Of a stretch of 64,000 nucleotides of DNA, positions 1 to 7,416 are shown piece after piece. The position numbers and the translations under genes are program-made. The stretch spans positions 434,001 to 498,000 of the forward strand of contig NZ_PYWL01000001.1 of NCBI RefSeq assembly GCF_003049525.1. Direction: 5' to 3'. The notes under the pieces were generated by a model that saw only the letters and a list, made by a program, of their open reading frames with translations, did not search any database and had not been told where the DNA came from. Numbering within the stretch: the stretch's first letter is position 1; each line of letters opens with the position of its first letter. The stretch is from Lysinibacillus fusiformis. Its GTDB lineage: Bacteria; Bacillota; Bacilli; Bacillales_A; Planococcaceae.

Positions 1-493
1 ATTGCATAGAGTTTTGCATGAGAATAAAAGCGACTGGCAATGTGTATAAGATGTAGCCTATCACCAGTCCGTTATATCCATAAATCGTGAAAAGTGGTTG
101 TCCAGCTAATCTTGTTAGGATTCCTTGATTACCAAATGTATAAATCAATACGAAGCCATAGGTGATAGTTGGCAATAGCATAGGCAACGTAATACCTATC
201 TGTACTAGCTTTTTTGTATGGCGATGCATCGTTGTAAAATGAACAGCGTAGGCCAAGAAAAAAGCTAAGATAGTCGTAATGACCGATGCCACAAAAGAAA
301 CTTTAAAGCTATTGAAGAAAGCATCACGAATTTCTACATTTTTTAAAGCATCTATATAATGTTGAATGGAAATCTCATTTCCTACTTTCAAGGACTGCCA
401 AAACATATAAATCAATGGCACAACTAAAAAGAATAGGAGAAATAATAGAATTGGTAGAAAGATTAATTTCATCATTTTATTCGTTTTAAGCAT
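1..493 (-). CDS. ABC importer permease subunit, 3' end cut off by window edge
   Basis: About 164 residues of the N-terminal part are visible, starting MLKTNKMMKLIFLP at 493, with GGAG six bases upstream. Hydrophobic segments lie near residues 9-31, 65-85, 97-118 and 140-158, in the arrangement of binding-protein-dependent permeases of the PotB/PhnU/FbpB type. The reading frame runs off the left edge before the EAA loop. Its start overlaps the stop of the ATPase gene by eight bases, so the two are co-translated. Expected role: one membrane half of an importer for a small anionic or cationic solute. Phosphonate (2-aminoethylphosphonate), iron or polyamine are all possible; the solute cannot be read from this fragment. 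Confidence 0.85.
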   Translation of the reverse strand, partial: MLKTNKMMKLIFLPILLFLLFFLVVPLIYMFWQSLKVGNEISIQHYIDALKNVEIRDAFFNSFKVSFVASVITTILAFFLAYAVHFTTMHRHTKKLVQIGITLPMLLPTITYGFVLIYTFGNQGILTRLAGQPLFTIYGYNGLVIGYILYTLPVAFILMQNSMQ

Positions 494-1238
494 ATGTTTC
501 TCCAAACAATTGATAGATGTTGTGGCGCTTAATATGAAGCTGTCTTAAAATAAAGTCCTCAATAAATGAATTTTTCGGTGCCTCTACGATTTCATGTGGT
601 GTACCGAATTGAGCAACCGTTCCCTCATTTATGATTAAAACTTTATCCGATAAGGTTAGCGCTTCTTCTGGATCATGCGTCACAATAATCGTCGTCAAAT
701 TAAATTCACGAGCAATTGATTTAATACGTTCCTTGATAGATTCCTTAATGACTCCATCAAGTGCACTTAACGGCTCATCTAGCAAAAGTATTTTGGGTTG
801 CATAACAAGCGTTCTAGCAATAGATACACGTTGCTTTTGGCCGCCTGATAATTCGTGAATCCTTTTATGCAGATGCGGAGTCAGTTCTAAAAAATCGATA
901 TATTCCTGTACATCTTCTTTGGACATTTGACTATTTTTATTTTTCAACCCATATACAATGTTGTCGTAGGCATTTAAATGAGGGAATAACGCAAAATCCT
1001 GAAAAACAATATTGAATCCTCTTTCTTGCATGGATTGCTTCGATATATCTTGCCCATTGTAGATCAGCTGACCACCCGTTTGCTCTGCAAGCCCTAAGAT
1101 GATATTAAGCAAAGTAGTTTTACCGCAACCACTCGGCCCTAATAAAGATATAATTTCACCTGATTCGATGGTTACATTGATATCTACTAAAACTTGCTTA
1201 TTTTTATAGCTTTTTGAGATATTTTTTAGTTCTAACAA
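486..1238 (-). CDS. ABC importer ATP-binding protein (PotA/PhnT/FbpC type)
   Basis: Cytoplasmic ATPase of about 250 residues driving the adjacent permease. Visible motifs: Walker [10 protein letters not shown] (near residues 34-42), Q-loop in VFQDFALFPH, signature LSGGQKQRVSIA, Walker B ILLLDEP, and the switch His in VTHDPEEAL. It ends soon after the nucleotide-binding domain, so it lacks the C-terminal TOBE domain of full PotA/FbpC proteins and is nearer the short PhnT-like ATPases. Start: GTG at 1247 lies inside the Shine-Dalgarno run GAGAGAGGTGA. TTG at 1238 is five bases downstream of that run and is preferred. The substrate is not determined; a divergent DeoR-type regulator suggests control by a phosphorylated metabolite. 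Confidence 0.88.
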   Translation of the reverse strand: MLELKNISKSYKNKQVLVDINVTIESGEIISLLGPSGCGKTTLLNIILGLAEQTGGQLIYNGQDISKQSMQERGFNIVFQDFALFPHLNAYDNIVYGLKNKNSQMSKEDVQEYIDFLELTPHLHKRIHELSGGQKQRVSIARTLVMQPKILLLDEPLSALDGVIKESIKERIKSIAREFNLTTIIVTHDPEEALTLSDKVLIINEGTVAQFGTPHEIVEAPKNSFIEDFILRQLHIKRHNIYQLFGETYA

Positions 1239-1312
1239 ATTGGTCACCTCTCTCAGTTCTTAGCTTTAGTATAGTGACCATTTGTAAAGGAAAATGCGTT
1301 TTCGTGTAAATG

Positions 1313-1364
1313 TTGAGTAAATTCTGACCAACTGTTGACAAAGTTATGCATACTTTGAGTAAAT
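1313..1364. promoter_or_regulatory. Divergent control region of the ABC importer and DeoR-type gene, with repeat elements
   Basis: TTGACA at 1335-1340 is a good -35 for the rightward regulator gene. The ten-base word TTGAGTAAAT occurs twice, at 1313-1322 and 1355-1364, 42 bases apart (about four helical turns). An inverted repeat, CAAAGT (1339-1344) and ACTTTG (1352-1357), sits between them. DeoR-family repressors often bind repeated sites in such divergent regions, so these are candidate operators. This is inference from position. Confidence 0.45.
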
Positions 1365-1383
1365 ATCTAATAGAGGTGATGAA

Positions 1384-2157
1384 ATGTATATGATAGAAAG
1401 ACAACAGCAAATATTACATTTTGTAAGACAGCATAAGGTTGTAAAATTAGTAACACTAACAAAAGAATTCAATGTCTCCATGGAAACAATTCGTCGCGAT
1501 ATTCAACAGCTAATGCAAGACAAGAAAATTGAGAAGTTTTATGGGGGAATTAAATATATTGAACCTGTAGAGGGACTAATTGATCAACGACTACATGAAC
1601 AGCTAACAGAAAAAATCGCCATCGCTAAAGCAAGTGCTTCTCTTGTTCAAGATGGAGAATGTATTTTTATCGATAGTGGAACAACTACATATCAAATGAC
1701 ACCATTTTTATTGGACAAGGAAAAATTAACAGTCGTGACAAACTCATTGCCGGTAGCTTTCGATCTAATCGGTTCTAATATTGAAGTTATCCTGCTCGGT
1801 GGAAAAGTGCGTCACTCCGAAAAATCGGTGACATCGAATGAATTTCTCTTCCACTTTGAACACCTAAATATTAATAAGGCTTTTATTTGCGCTAGTGGGG
1901 TATCTCTTGAAAAGGGGATTTCTGATTTTAATCTAGAAGAAGCTATTACTAGAAAAAAAATTATATCCATCTCTCAAACGGTCTATGTCGCTACTGATTC
2001 CTCAAAATTTAACAAGGTTGTAGCCATACAAGTATGCCCCCTTGAAGAAGTAGATGTCATTATTACAGACAACGCACTGTCTAAAAAAACGATTCAACAT
2101 TTTTCAGATAAAGGTATTGAAATAAAACTAGTGAATACTTCTGAAGAACACCAGTAA
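1384..2157 (+). CDS. DeoR/GlpR-family transcriptional repressor
   Basis: 257 residues, normal for the family. Residues 4-57 form the DeoR winged helix-turn-helix, with recognition-helix motif VSMETIRRDIQQL. Residues about 74-232 form the sugar-phosphate sensor domain, with the family motif DSGTTTYQM. Start ATG at 1384 follows GAGGTGAT. Family members bind phosphorylated sugars or related phosphate esters and release DNA. It is divergent from the ABC importer genes and convergent with the HAD phosphatase gene, so it probably controls the importer. The inducer cannot be named from sequence. Confidence 0.85.
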   Translation: MYMIERQQQILHFVRQHKVVKLVTLTKEFNVSMETIRRDIQQLMQDKKIEKFYGGIKYIEPVEGLIDQRLHEQLTEKIAIAKASASLVQDGECIFIDSGTTTYQMTPFLLDKEKLTVVTNSLPVAFDLIGSNIEVILLGGKVRHSEKSVTSNEFLFHFEHLNINKAFICASGVSLEKGISDFNLEEAITRKKIISISQTVYVATDSSKFNKVVAIQVCPLEEVDVIITDNALSKKTIQHFSDKGIEIKLVNTSEEHQ

Positions 2158-2167
2158 TTTAGCAAAA

Positions 2168-2204
2168 AAACAACTAGTTGCTATAATTGACAACTAGTTG
2201 TTTC
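2168..2204. terminator. Bidirectional terminator
   Basis: Inverted repeat of 13 base pairs built on CAACTAGTTG (2171-2180 and 2191-2200), with flanking A and T runs, between two convergent genes. It can serve both strands. Confidence 0.8.
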
Positions 2205-2208
2205 TTTA

Positions 2209-2979
2209 TTATATGATGGCAAGCTTGCGCATTATTTTAGCGAGACCATCTTCGTCTACATGATCGGCAATATGATGTGCAATAGCCTTCACTCGTTCAT
2301 GACCATTTCCCATTGCAACACCTGTCCCAACCGCTTGCAGCATTTCTATATCATTAATGCCATCTCCAAAAGCAATTGCATCCTTTAGTGTGATCCCCAT
2401 TTTATCCAATACTTTTTCAATTCCTACCGCCTTCGAGCCGCCCTTTGGCAAAATATCGCAAGAATACGGATGCCAACGGACAAATTGGACATTCGGAAAC
2501 ATTTCACAATATAAAGGTTCATCTTTTTCTTCCATAAATATAAGTGTTTGATATACGTCGTTCTGCATATAATAGGATGAATCCAATTCTGGATAAGGAT
2601 ATCTAAGTGTATCCAAGCTTTCTGCTACCATCATATGATCACTAACAGATGCAATCATCCGTTTGTCATCTAAAAATACTACTGGTTCATTACGTGCGTC
2701 ACCAAAAGCAATAATTTTAGCTAATTCTTCTTTTTCAATACCATTCGTATAGACAACCTCACCCTTGTAAACAACATATTGCCCATTGAAAGTCACATAC
2801 GTATTAATATCAAGTTCTTCTAGTAATGATTCAATCATAAAAGGTGCACGACCTGTAGCAATCGCCAATTCATAGCCATTATGGCGTGCTTCCAAAAGAG
2901 CATTTTTTGCAGATTCAGGTAATTTTTTTTCGCTGTTATAGAGAGTGCCGTCAACATCAAAAAACAAAATTTTATTCAT
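2209..2979 (-). CDS. ykrA: HAD superfamily Cof-type phosphatase (YkrA-like)
   Basis: 256 residues. Motif I DVDGTL at residues 8-13 gives the catalytic Asp pair (D8, D10). The C-terminal motif GDGIND at 205-210 binds Mg2+, and a conserved Lys sits in GGSKAVG. The cap domain lies between them (about 80-180), as in type IIB HADs. The family removes phosphate from small metabolites such as sugar phosphates or nucleotides; the substrate here is unknown. The assignment to YkrA rests on length and on the position next to rpoY-rnjA, as in B. subtilis. It is transcribed away from them. Confidence 0.8.
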   Translation of the reverse strand: MNKILFFDVDGTLYNSEKKLPESAKNALLEARHNGYELAIATGRAPFMIESLLEELDINTYVTFNGQYVVYKGEVVYTNGIEKEELAKIIAFGDARNEPVVFLDDKRMIASVSDHMMVAESLDTLRYPYPELDSSYYMQNDVYQTLIFMEEKDEPLYCEMFPNVQFVRWHPYSCDILPKGGSKAVGIEKVLDKMGITLKDAIAFGDGINDIEMLQAVGTGVAMGNGHERVKAIAHHIADHVDEDGLAKIMRKLAII

Positions 2980-3023
2980 TTTATAATCCCTTTCTATAAA
3001 TATTACCCATCAAGGTGAATGAC

Positions 3024-3052
3024 TTTACATAGACAATAATTTTTATTATAAT
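3024..3052 (+). promoter_or_regulatory. Sigma-A promoter of the 23-codon peptide gene
   Basis: TTTACA at 3024-3029 and TATAAT at 3047-3052 with an ideal 17-base spacer. The predicted start of transcription, near 3059, is just upstream of the Shine-Dalgarno sequence. Confidence 0.75.
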
Positions 3053-3073
3053 GATCCTAAGGAGTGATGTGCC

Positions 3074-3145
3074 ATGCTGAAGAAACTAAAACGAAAATTG
3101 TTGAAGCAACTTCGTGGCGTACTCGGAAAAAAATCAATTGCCTAA
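3074..3145 (+). CDS. Small strongly cationic amphipathic peptide, 23 residues, unknown function
   Basis: ATG at 3074 follows AAGGAGTGAT and the frame closes at TAA 3143-3145. The peptide starts MLKKLKRKLLKQLRGVLG and ends KKSIA: seven Lys and two Arg, no acidic residue, with Leu at positions 2, 5, 9, 10, 13 and 17 as in an amphipathic helix. A full sigma-A promoter lies upstream and a terminator begins five bases after the stop, so the whole unit would be an RNA of about 120 bases. The signals argue that it is a real gene. A membrane-active peptide, nucleic-acid-binding peptide or dual-function small RNA are all possible; I recognise no characterised family. Confidence 0.65.
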   Translation: MLKKLKRKLLKQLRGVLGKKSIA

Positions 3146-3150
3146 CATTT

Positions 3151-3175
3151 GCCCTTCATTATTTGAAGGGCTTTT
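3151..3175 (+). terminator. Terminator of the cationic peptide unit
   Basis: Stem GCCCTTCA (3151-3158) with TGAAGGGC (3164-3171) and a five-base loop, followed by TTTTCTTTATTTT. Confidence 0.85.
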
Positions 3176-3412
3176 CTTTATTTTAGAGGAACTGCGTGAT
3201 AATATAAAGGAAATGCATTTATTTGGCTATACGCAACCACTGTCTCACTACTTCCTATTCATTTTATAACATAGTGCACAACCGACGTATTGAGATACAA
3301 GAACTACAAACGTACATTTCTTCTTATAAGAAATTCGTTGTTTTCTTGTAGCACGTGTGTGGTAGTAGTCAAAGGTGCAATAAAATTGTACGCAATTAAA
3401 GGAGAGCAAACT

Positions 3413-3622
3413 ATGATTTACAAAGTTTATTATCAAGAAAAAGCAAATGAGATTCCAGTTCGCGAAAACACTAAAAGTCTATACCTTGAAGCTGCTTCAG
3501 AACGAGAAGTACGTCAAAAGTTAAAAGACCGTAACTACAATATCGAGTTCGTTCAGCTGCTTGAAGGTAACTATTTAGAGTACGAGCAAGCAAGCCCGAA
3601 CTTCATCTTGGAGGAAATTTAA
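3413..3622 (+). CDS. rpoY: RNA polymerase epsilon subunit RpoY
   Basis: 69 residues, the same length as B. subtilis RpoY (YkzG). It begins [19 protein letters not shown] after AAAGGAGAG. The frame is open upstream to 3290, but only the ATG at 3413 has a ribosome binding site and matches the family N-terminus. Epsilon is a small accessory subunit of Firmicutes RNA polymerase that resembles the phage inhibitor Gp2. It sits five bases upstream of rnjA, so the two are co-transcribed, as in other Bacilli. The 267 bases before it (3146-3412) hold the previous terminator and presumably its promoter, which I could not fix with confidence. Confidence 0.95.
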   Translation: MIYKVYYQEKANEIPVRENTKSLYLEAASEREVRQKLKDRNYNIEFVQLLEGNYLEYEQASPNFILEEI

Positions 3623-3627
3623 CAAAC

Positions 3628-5295
3628 ATGAAGTTTGTTAAAAATGACCAAGCAGCTGTTTTCGCGCTCGGCGGACTGGGCGAAATCGGCAAAAATACTT
3701 ATGGCGTTCAATTTCAAGATGAAATTATTTTAATTGACGCTGGCATTAAATTTCCAGAAGATGACTTACTTGGCATTGACTATGTTATTCCTGACTATAC
3801 GTATTTAGTACGTAACGTCGATAAAATCAAGGGACTATTTATTACACATGGACATGAGGATCATATTGGCGGTATTCCTTACCTTTTACGTCAAGTGAAT
3901 GTCCCAGTCTATGGTGGTAAGCTCGCACTTGGCTTATTACGTAATAAATTAGAAGAACATGGCTTGCTACGTACAACTAAACTCATCGAAATTAAAGAAG
4001 ATGATGTCATTAAATTTAGAAAAACATCTGTTAGCTTCTTTAGAACAACTCATAGTATCCCTGATGCTTATGGAATTGTTGTTAAAACACCACCTGGTAA
4101 TATCGTTCACACAGGTGACTTTAAATTCGACTTTACACCTGTTGGCGAACCGGCCAACCTAACAAAGATGGCCGAAATTGGAAGAGATGGCGTACTTTGC
4201 TTACTATCAGATAGTACAAACGCTGAAAAGCCTAATTTTACAATGTCAGAGCGTACAGTCGGCAAAAGTATCGATGAAATTTTCCGTAAAGTGGATAGCC
4301 GAATTATTTTTGCTACATTTGCGTCAAATATTCACCGTTTACAACAAGCAACAGACGCAGCTATAAAATATGGAAGAAAAATTGCTGTCTTCGGTCGCTC
4401 AATGGATAATGCGATTACAATTGGGCGTGAGCTTGGTTATATTAATGCTCCTAAAGATACATTTATTGATGCTCAAAGCATTAATCGACTTCCAGCAAAT
4501 GAAGTAATGATTTTATGTACAGGCTCACAGGGTGAACCAATGGCTGCATTATCACGTATTGCCAATGGTACTCATCGTCAAATCCAAATACAACCTGGTG
4601 ATACAGTTATTTTCTCTTCTTCACCGGTTCCAGGTAATACTGTGAGTGTCAATAAAATCATCAATTTATTGTTCCGTGCAGGTGCAGAAGTTATTCATGG
4701 TGCATTAAACAATATCCATACTTCTGGTCACGGCTCACAAGAAGAACAAAAATTGATGCTACGTTTAATGAAACCTAAATTCTTTATGCCTATCCATGGC
4801 GAATACCGTATGTTAAAAATGCATACACACTTAGCGGAAGATTGCGATGTACCACTTGAAAATACATTTGTTATGGAAAATGGCGATGTATTAGCATTAA
4901 GTGCCAATGAGGCACATGTGGCTGGTCGTATCCCTTCTGGTGATGTTTATATCGATGGTAATGGTATTGGAGATATCGGCAATATTGTGTTACGTGATCG
5001 TCGCATTCTTTCTGAAGAAGGCTTAGTTATCGTAGTCGTAAGTGTCGATATGGAAAATCAAAAAATTGTTTCAGGTCCTGATATCATTTCTCGTGGCTTT
5101 GTCTACATGCGCGAGTCAGGTACGATGATCAATGAAGCTCAAAAAATGCTTAATCGTCATCTGAATGAAACCATTCAAAGCAAAACTCCTCAATGGACAG
5201 AGCTTAAAAACGAAATTACAGACGTTTTAGGTCCTTACCTATTTGAAAAAACAAAACGTCGTCCAATGATTCTACCGATTATTATGGAGGTTTAG
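3628..5295 (+). CDS. rnjA: Ribonuclease J1
   Basis: 555 residues, identical in length to B. subtilis RNase J1. The beta-lactamase-fold signature HGHEDH (residues 74-79) supplies the zinc ligands H74, H76, D78 and H79. The beta-CASP domain and C-terminal domain follow. The enzyme is a 5'-3' exonuclease and endonuclease central to mRNA turnover and rRNA processing in Firmicutes, acting with RNase Y and the degradosome-like network. The ribosome binding site GGAGG lies inside the end of rpoY. A strong terminator follows. Confidence 0.97.
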   Translation: MKFVKNDQAAVFALGGLGEIGKNTYGVQFQDEIILIDAGIKFPEDDLLGIDYVIPDYTYLVRNVDKIKGLFITHGHEDHIGGIPYLLRQVNVPVYGGKLALGLLRNKLEEHGLLRTTKLIEIKEDDVIKFRKTSVSFFRTTHSIPDAYGIVVKTPPGNIVHTGDFKFDFTPVGEPANLTKMAEIGRDGVLCLLSDSTNAEKPNFTMSERTVGKSIDEIFRKVDSRIIFATFASNIHRLQQATDAAIKYGRKIAVFGRSMDNAITIGRELGYINAPKDTFIDAQSINRLPANEVMILCTGSQGEPMAALSRIANGTHRQIQIQPGDTVIFSSSPVPGNTVSVNKIINLLFRAGAEVIHGALNNIHTSGHGSQEEQKLMLRLMKPKFFMPIHGEYRMLKMHTHLAEDCDVPLENTFVMENGDVLALSANEAHVAGRIPSGDVYIDGNGIGDIGNIVLRDRRILSEEGLVIVVVSVDMENQKIVSGPDIISRGFVYMRESGTMINEAQKMLNRHLNETIQSKTPQWTELKNEITDVLGPYLFEKTKRRPMILPIIMEV

Positions 5296-5302
5296 CCTCA
5301 TG

Positions 5303-5340
5303 GAAAGAAGCTATGTACTATGTACATAGCTTCTTTCTTT
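5303..5340 (+). terminator. Terminator of rpoY-rnjA
   Basis: Perfect 16-base-pair stem (5303-5318 with 5322-5337) and a three-base loop, followed by TTTTTTG. Confidence 0.9.
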
Positions 5341-5453
5341 TTGTTGGACAACAAAAGGTGAATTGTAAATTTACTTATTTTTTATCTTTTTTTGAAACCT
5401 CTTTTTTTATTTTTGCGTATATAGTAATAACAACATCAAAAAGGAGCGTTTTT

Positions 5454-5633
5454 ATGCTAGATAAAATTCTTCATTCCCTACTCAATGGTAAATCCAAACG
5501 TCACTATTCTTCATCAAGCAGTCGTCGCAAATATTCTAAACGCCATAATTATTATGGGCATAAGCATTATAAACGTAGTTCTCGTAAAAGCTCACGTAGT
5601 TTTTTTAGCTCTTTAAGTTTTTTCAGTAGCTAA
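5454..5633 (+). CDS. Small basic Ser/Arg/Tyr/His-rich protein, 59 residues, upstream partner of a kinase
   Basis: ATG at 5454 follows AAAAAGGAGCG. The frame is open further upstream but runs through the rnjA terminator, so the later ATG is taken. Residues 1-14 (MLDKILHSLLNGKS) could form a short amphipathic helix. The rest is almost only Ser, Arg, Lys, His, Tyr and Phe, with runs such as HYSSSSSRRKYSKRH and RSSRKSSRSFFSSLS. There is one Asp and no Glu. The stop TAA overlaps the ATG of the kinase gene by one base (TAATG), so the two are translationally coupled. Composition recalls spore-coat CotG, a Ser/Arg/Lys-rich substrate of the kinase CotH. A role as the neighbour kinase's substrate is inference. 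Confidence 0.75.
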   Translation: MLDKILHSLLNGKSKRHYSSSSSRRKYSKRHNYYGHKHYKRSSRKSSRSFFSSLSFFSS

Positions 5634-6436
5634 TGTGGTGGAAACGACTTTCAGAAAAAAACTTTGATCATGCCGTAGAGCTTTTCATAGCCGAGCATCC
5701 AGATTTCATGTTTAAAAAATTTCTTGGCTTTGGCTCTTATGGTCGTGCGTACCTAATTGAAAATTGCTCATCAAAAGGTCCGTTCGTCTTAAAATGCCTG
5801 CGTCCTAAGCATCGTCATCACCAAAAAACGATACATAAATTCAGGCAGGAAATTCAAATTCTACAACAATTATCATTGCCGAATTTACCTAAAGTCCATT
5901 CGACTGGAACTATTCAAGATGTGCCTTATTTTATAATGGACTATATAGACGGCCAAACCTTTGAACAGCTTATTTTCCAAGAAGGTATTAAATTTACCGT
6001 CGCTCAGTCACTTGAAATAACAAAACAGCTTTTAGAACAAATTATCCTGCTACACAATCATGGTATTGTCCATCGGGATTTGCGTATACCTAATATCTTA
6101 TTAGTTGATCAACAATTACACATTATTGATTTTGGTCTCGCAACGACATTACAAAAGGCAGTTGATCTTTCTTCCATACAAAACCCGAAGCGAGCTGAAA
6201 ATCATATTAGTGATCTATATTTCGTTGGCCATTTTCTATTGTTCTTACTTTATTCAGATTTTAAACCAAGTAAAAAGAAAGAGGATGCTTGGCAACAAGA
6301 ATTGAATTTACCGATTGAAGTGAAGGATTTTCTCGAACGATTATTATGGATTCAAGACCCTTTTAGTAGTGCTTTAGAGGCGTGGCGATCAATGCCCCAT
6401 TTAATAACACCTTCCATGCATTCGAAAGAAAAATAA
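5633..6436 (+). CDS. Hanks-type serine/threonine protein kinase, soluble
   Basis: 267 residues and only a kinase domain. Visible elements: glycine loop GFGSYG (32-37), ATP-anchoring K54 in FVLK, helix-C E73, catalytic loop HRDLRIPN (147-154) and DFG (166-168). The usual Lys of HRDLK is Arg here; the catalytic Asp and metal-binding Asn are present, so activity is likely. No transmembrane helix or PASTA repeat is seen, unlike PrkC, and it is nearer the small soluble YrzF/YbdM type. The start overlaps the stop of the Ser/Arg-rich gene. I saw no obvious sigma-A promoter upstream; sporulation control is possible but unproven. Confidence 0.85.
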   Translation: MWWKRLSEKNFDHAVELFIAEHPDFMFKKFLGFGSYGRAYLIENCSSKGPFVLKCLRPKHRHHQKTIHKFRQEIQILQQLSLPNLPKVHSTGTIQDVPYFIMDYIDGQTFEQLIFQEGIKFTVAQSLEITKQLLEQIILLHNHGIVHRDLRIPNILLVDQQLHIIDFGLATTLQKAVDLSSIQNPKRAENHISDLYFVGHFLLFLLYSDFKPSKKKEDAWQQELNLPIEVKDFLERLLWIQDPFSSALEAWRSMPHLITPSMHSKEK

Positions 6437-6439
6437 AAA

Positions 6440-6475
6440 ATAGAATTGTTCACCCTCTAAAGTGAACAATTCTAT
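6440..6475. terminator. Bidirectional terminator
   Basis: Perfect 14-base-pair stem (6440-6453 with 6462-6475) between convergent genes, with A-rich and T-containing flanks. Confidence 0.8.
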
Positions 6476-6483
6476 CCTACCAT

Positions 6484-7317
6484 TTAAATATTTAAGTATT
6501 TTGCACATACATAAGCAATCCAATGATACGCCGGATTAAGTCGTAAATTTTCTATTAGCCCCTTTACGATGGCTTTACTGTATGTTGGCTTTTCTATTTC
6601 GAGTTTTAACAGCTCCAATGATTCTTTTTCTATAGAATCCTCTATATTATCAATATTTTGTTCAATTAATTGCAGTAACATTTCCTTTGAAATGTCTTGT
6701 TCGCAAGGCTTCGCAATAAAAGTAACAAGTTCCTCTGTAATAAATGGTATCGTCGTATGACGTGCAATAATATCTGTTTTCTCTGCTAAAGATTTCGCAA
6801 GTTGTTCTAAATCAAGAGGCATATCTGAAAAGATAAACAGTTCCGCATAGCTTTTCATAAAACCTTTTATACAATACATGACATCGTATTTTGTTTTTTG
6901 TAATTTATCCTGATACAGTTGCTCCAGCATATAAATGATAGATTTAGACATCTCTGCTTCATATGCTGTTATTTTATAAAAAAGCTCTTTTTTTGTTAGA
7001 AAAACCTTTTCGTTAAAAAATACCCTAGCAGACGCAGAGTGTTCTTTGAAAGCCTTGAAGATACTTTTATAAAATTCAACCAACATCGTTTCTTTGTTAT
7101 ACGTCCTTCTGACTACGCGGTCAACATCTGTAATGAAGTGTTGTAAATGGTAGTCAACCATAGAGATAACAAGCTCATCTTTTGTTTTGAAGGATAAGTA
7201 AAACGCACCCTTAGAAATCCCACAACGTTCTGTTATTTGCTGTACAGATGTAGCCTCAAAACCTTGTTCAGAAAACAACTCTAATGCTTTCTCCATAATT
7301 AATTGCTTTTTTAACAT
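6484..7317 (-). CDS. TetR-family repressor, likely of the adjacent RND pump
   Basis: 277 residues, longer than the usual 190-210. The N-terminal helix-turn-helix (about 10-55) carries CGISKGAFYLSFKTKDELV. The long C-terminal part is the ligand and dimer region and has no motif I can name. It is divergent from the RND gene, and a perfect operator-like repeat lies between the two promoters. Role inferred: repression of the pump, relieved by a hydrophobic ligand. Confidence 0.85.
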   Translation of the reverse strand: MLKKQLIMEKALELFSEQGFEATSVQQITERCGISKGAFYLSFKTKDELVISMVDYHLQHFITDVDRVVRRTYNKETMLVEFYKSIFKAFKEHSASARVFFNEKVFLTKKELFYKITAYEAEMSKSIIYMLEQLYQDKLQKTKYDVMYCIKGFMKSYAELFIFSDMPLDLEQLAKSLAEKTDIIARHTTIPFITEELVTFIAKPCEQDISKEMLLQLIEQNIDNIEDSIEKESLELLKLEIEKPTYSKAIVKGLIENLRLNPAYHWIAYVCAKYLNI

Positions 7318-7345
7318 ATTTTTGACTCTCTCCTAATGCATTTCG

Positions 7346-7374
7346 TTGACAAATGACCGATTAGTCATTAGTAT
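7346..7374 (+). promoter_or_regulatory. RND pump promoter with TetR operator in the spacer
   Basis: TTGACA at 7346-7351 and TAGTAT at 7369-7374 with a 17-base spacer. The spacer contains the perfect inverted repeat AATGAC-N6-GTCATT (7352-7369). An operator lying exactly between -35 and -10 is the classic arrangement for TetR-type repression. The TetR gene starts at 7317 on the other strand. Confidence 0.7.
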
Positions 7375-7416
7375 AAATAATTGAATTTAGTTAGTCAATA
7401 AAGGGTAGGTGTGAAG

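Noticed and set aside
3290..3412. Longer form of RpoY starting at 3290
   Set aside because: No ribosome binding site at 3290; the ATG at 3413 has AAAGGAGAG and gives the exact family length of 69 residues.
5313..5453. N-terminal extension of the Ser/Arg-rich protein
   Set aside because: It would be translated from within the rnjA terminator stem; ATG 5454 has a clear Shine-Dalgarno.
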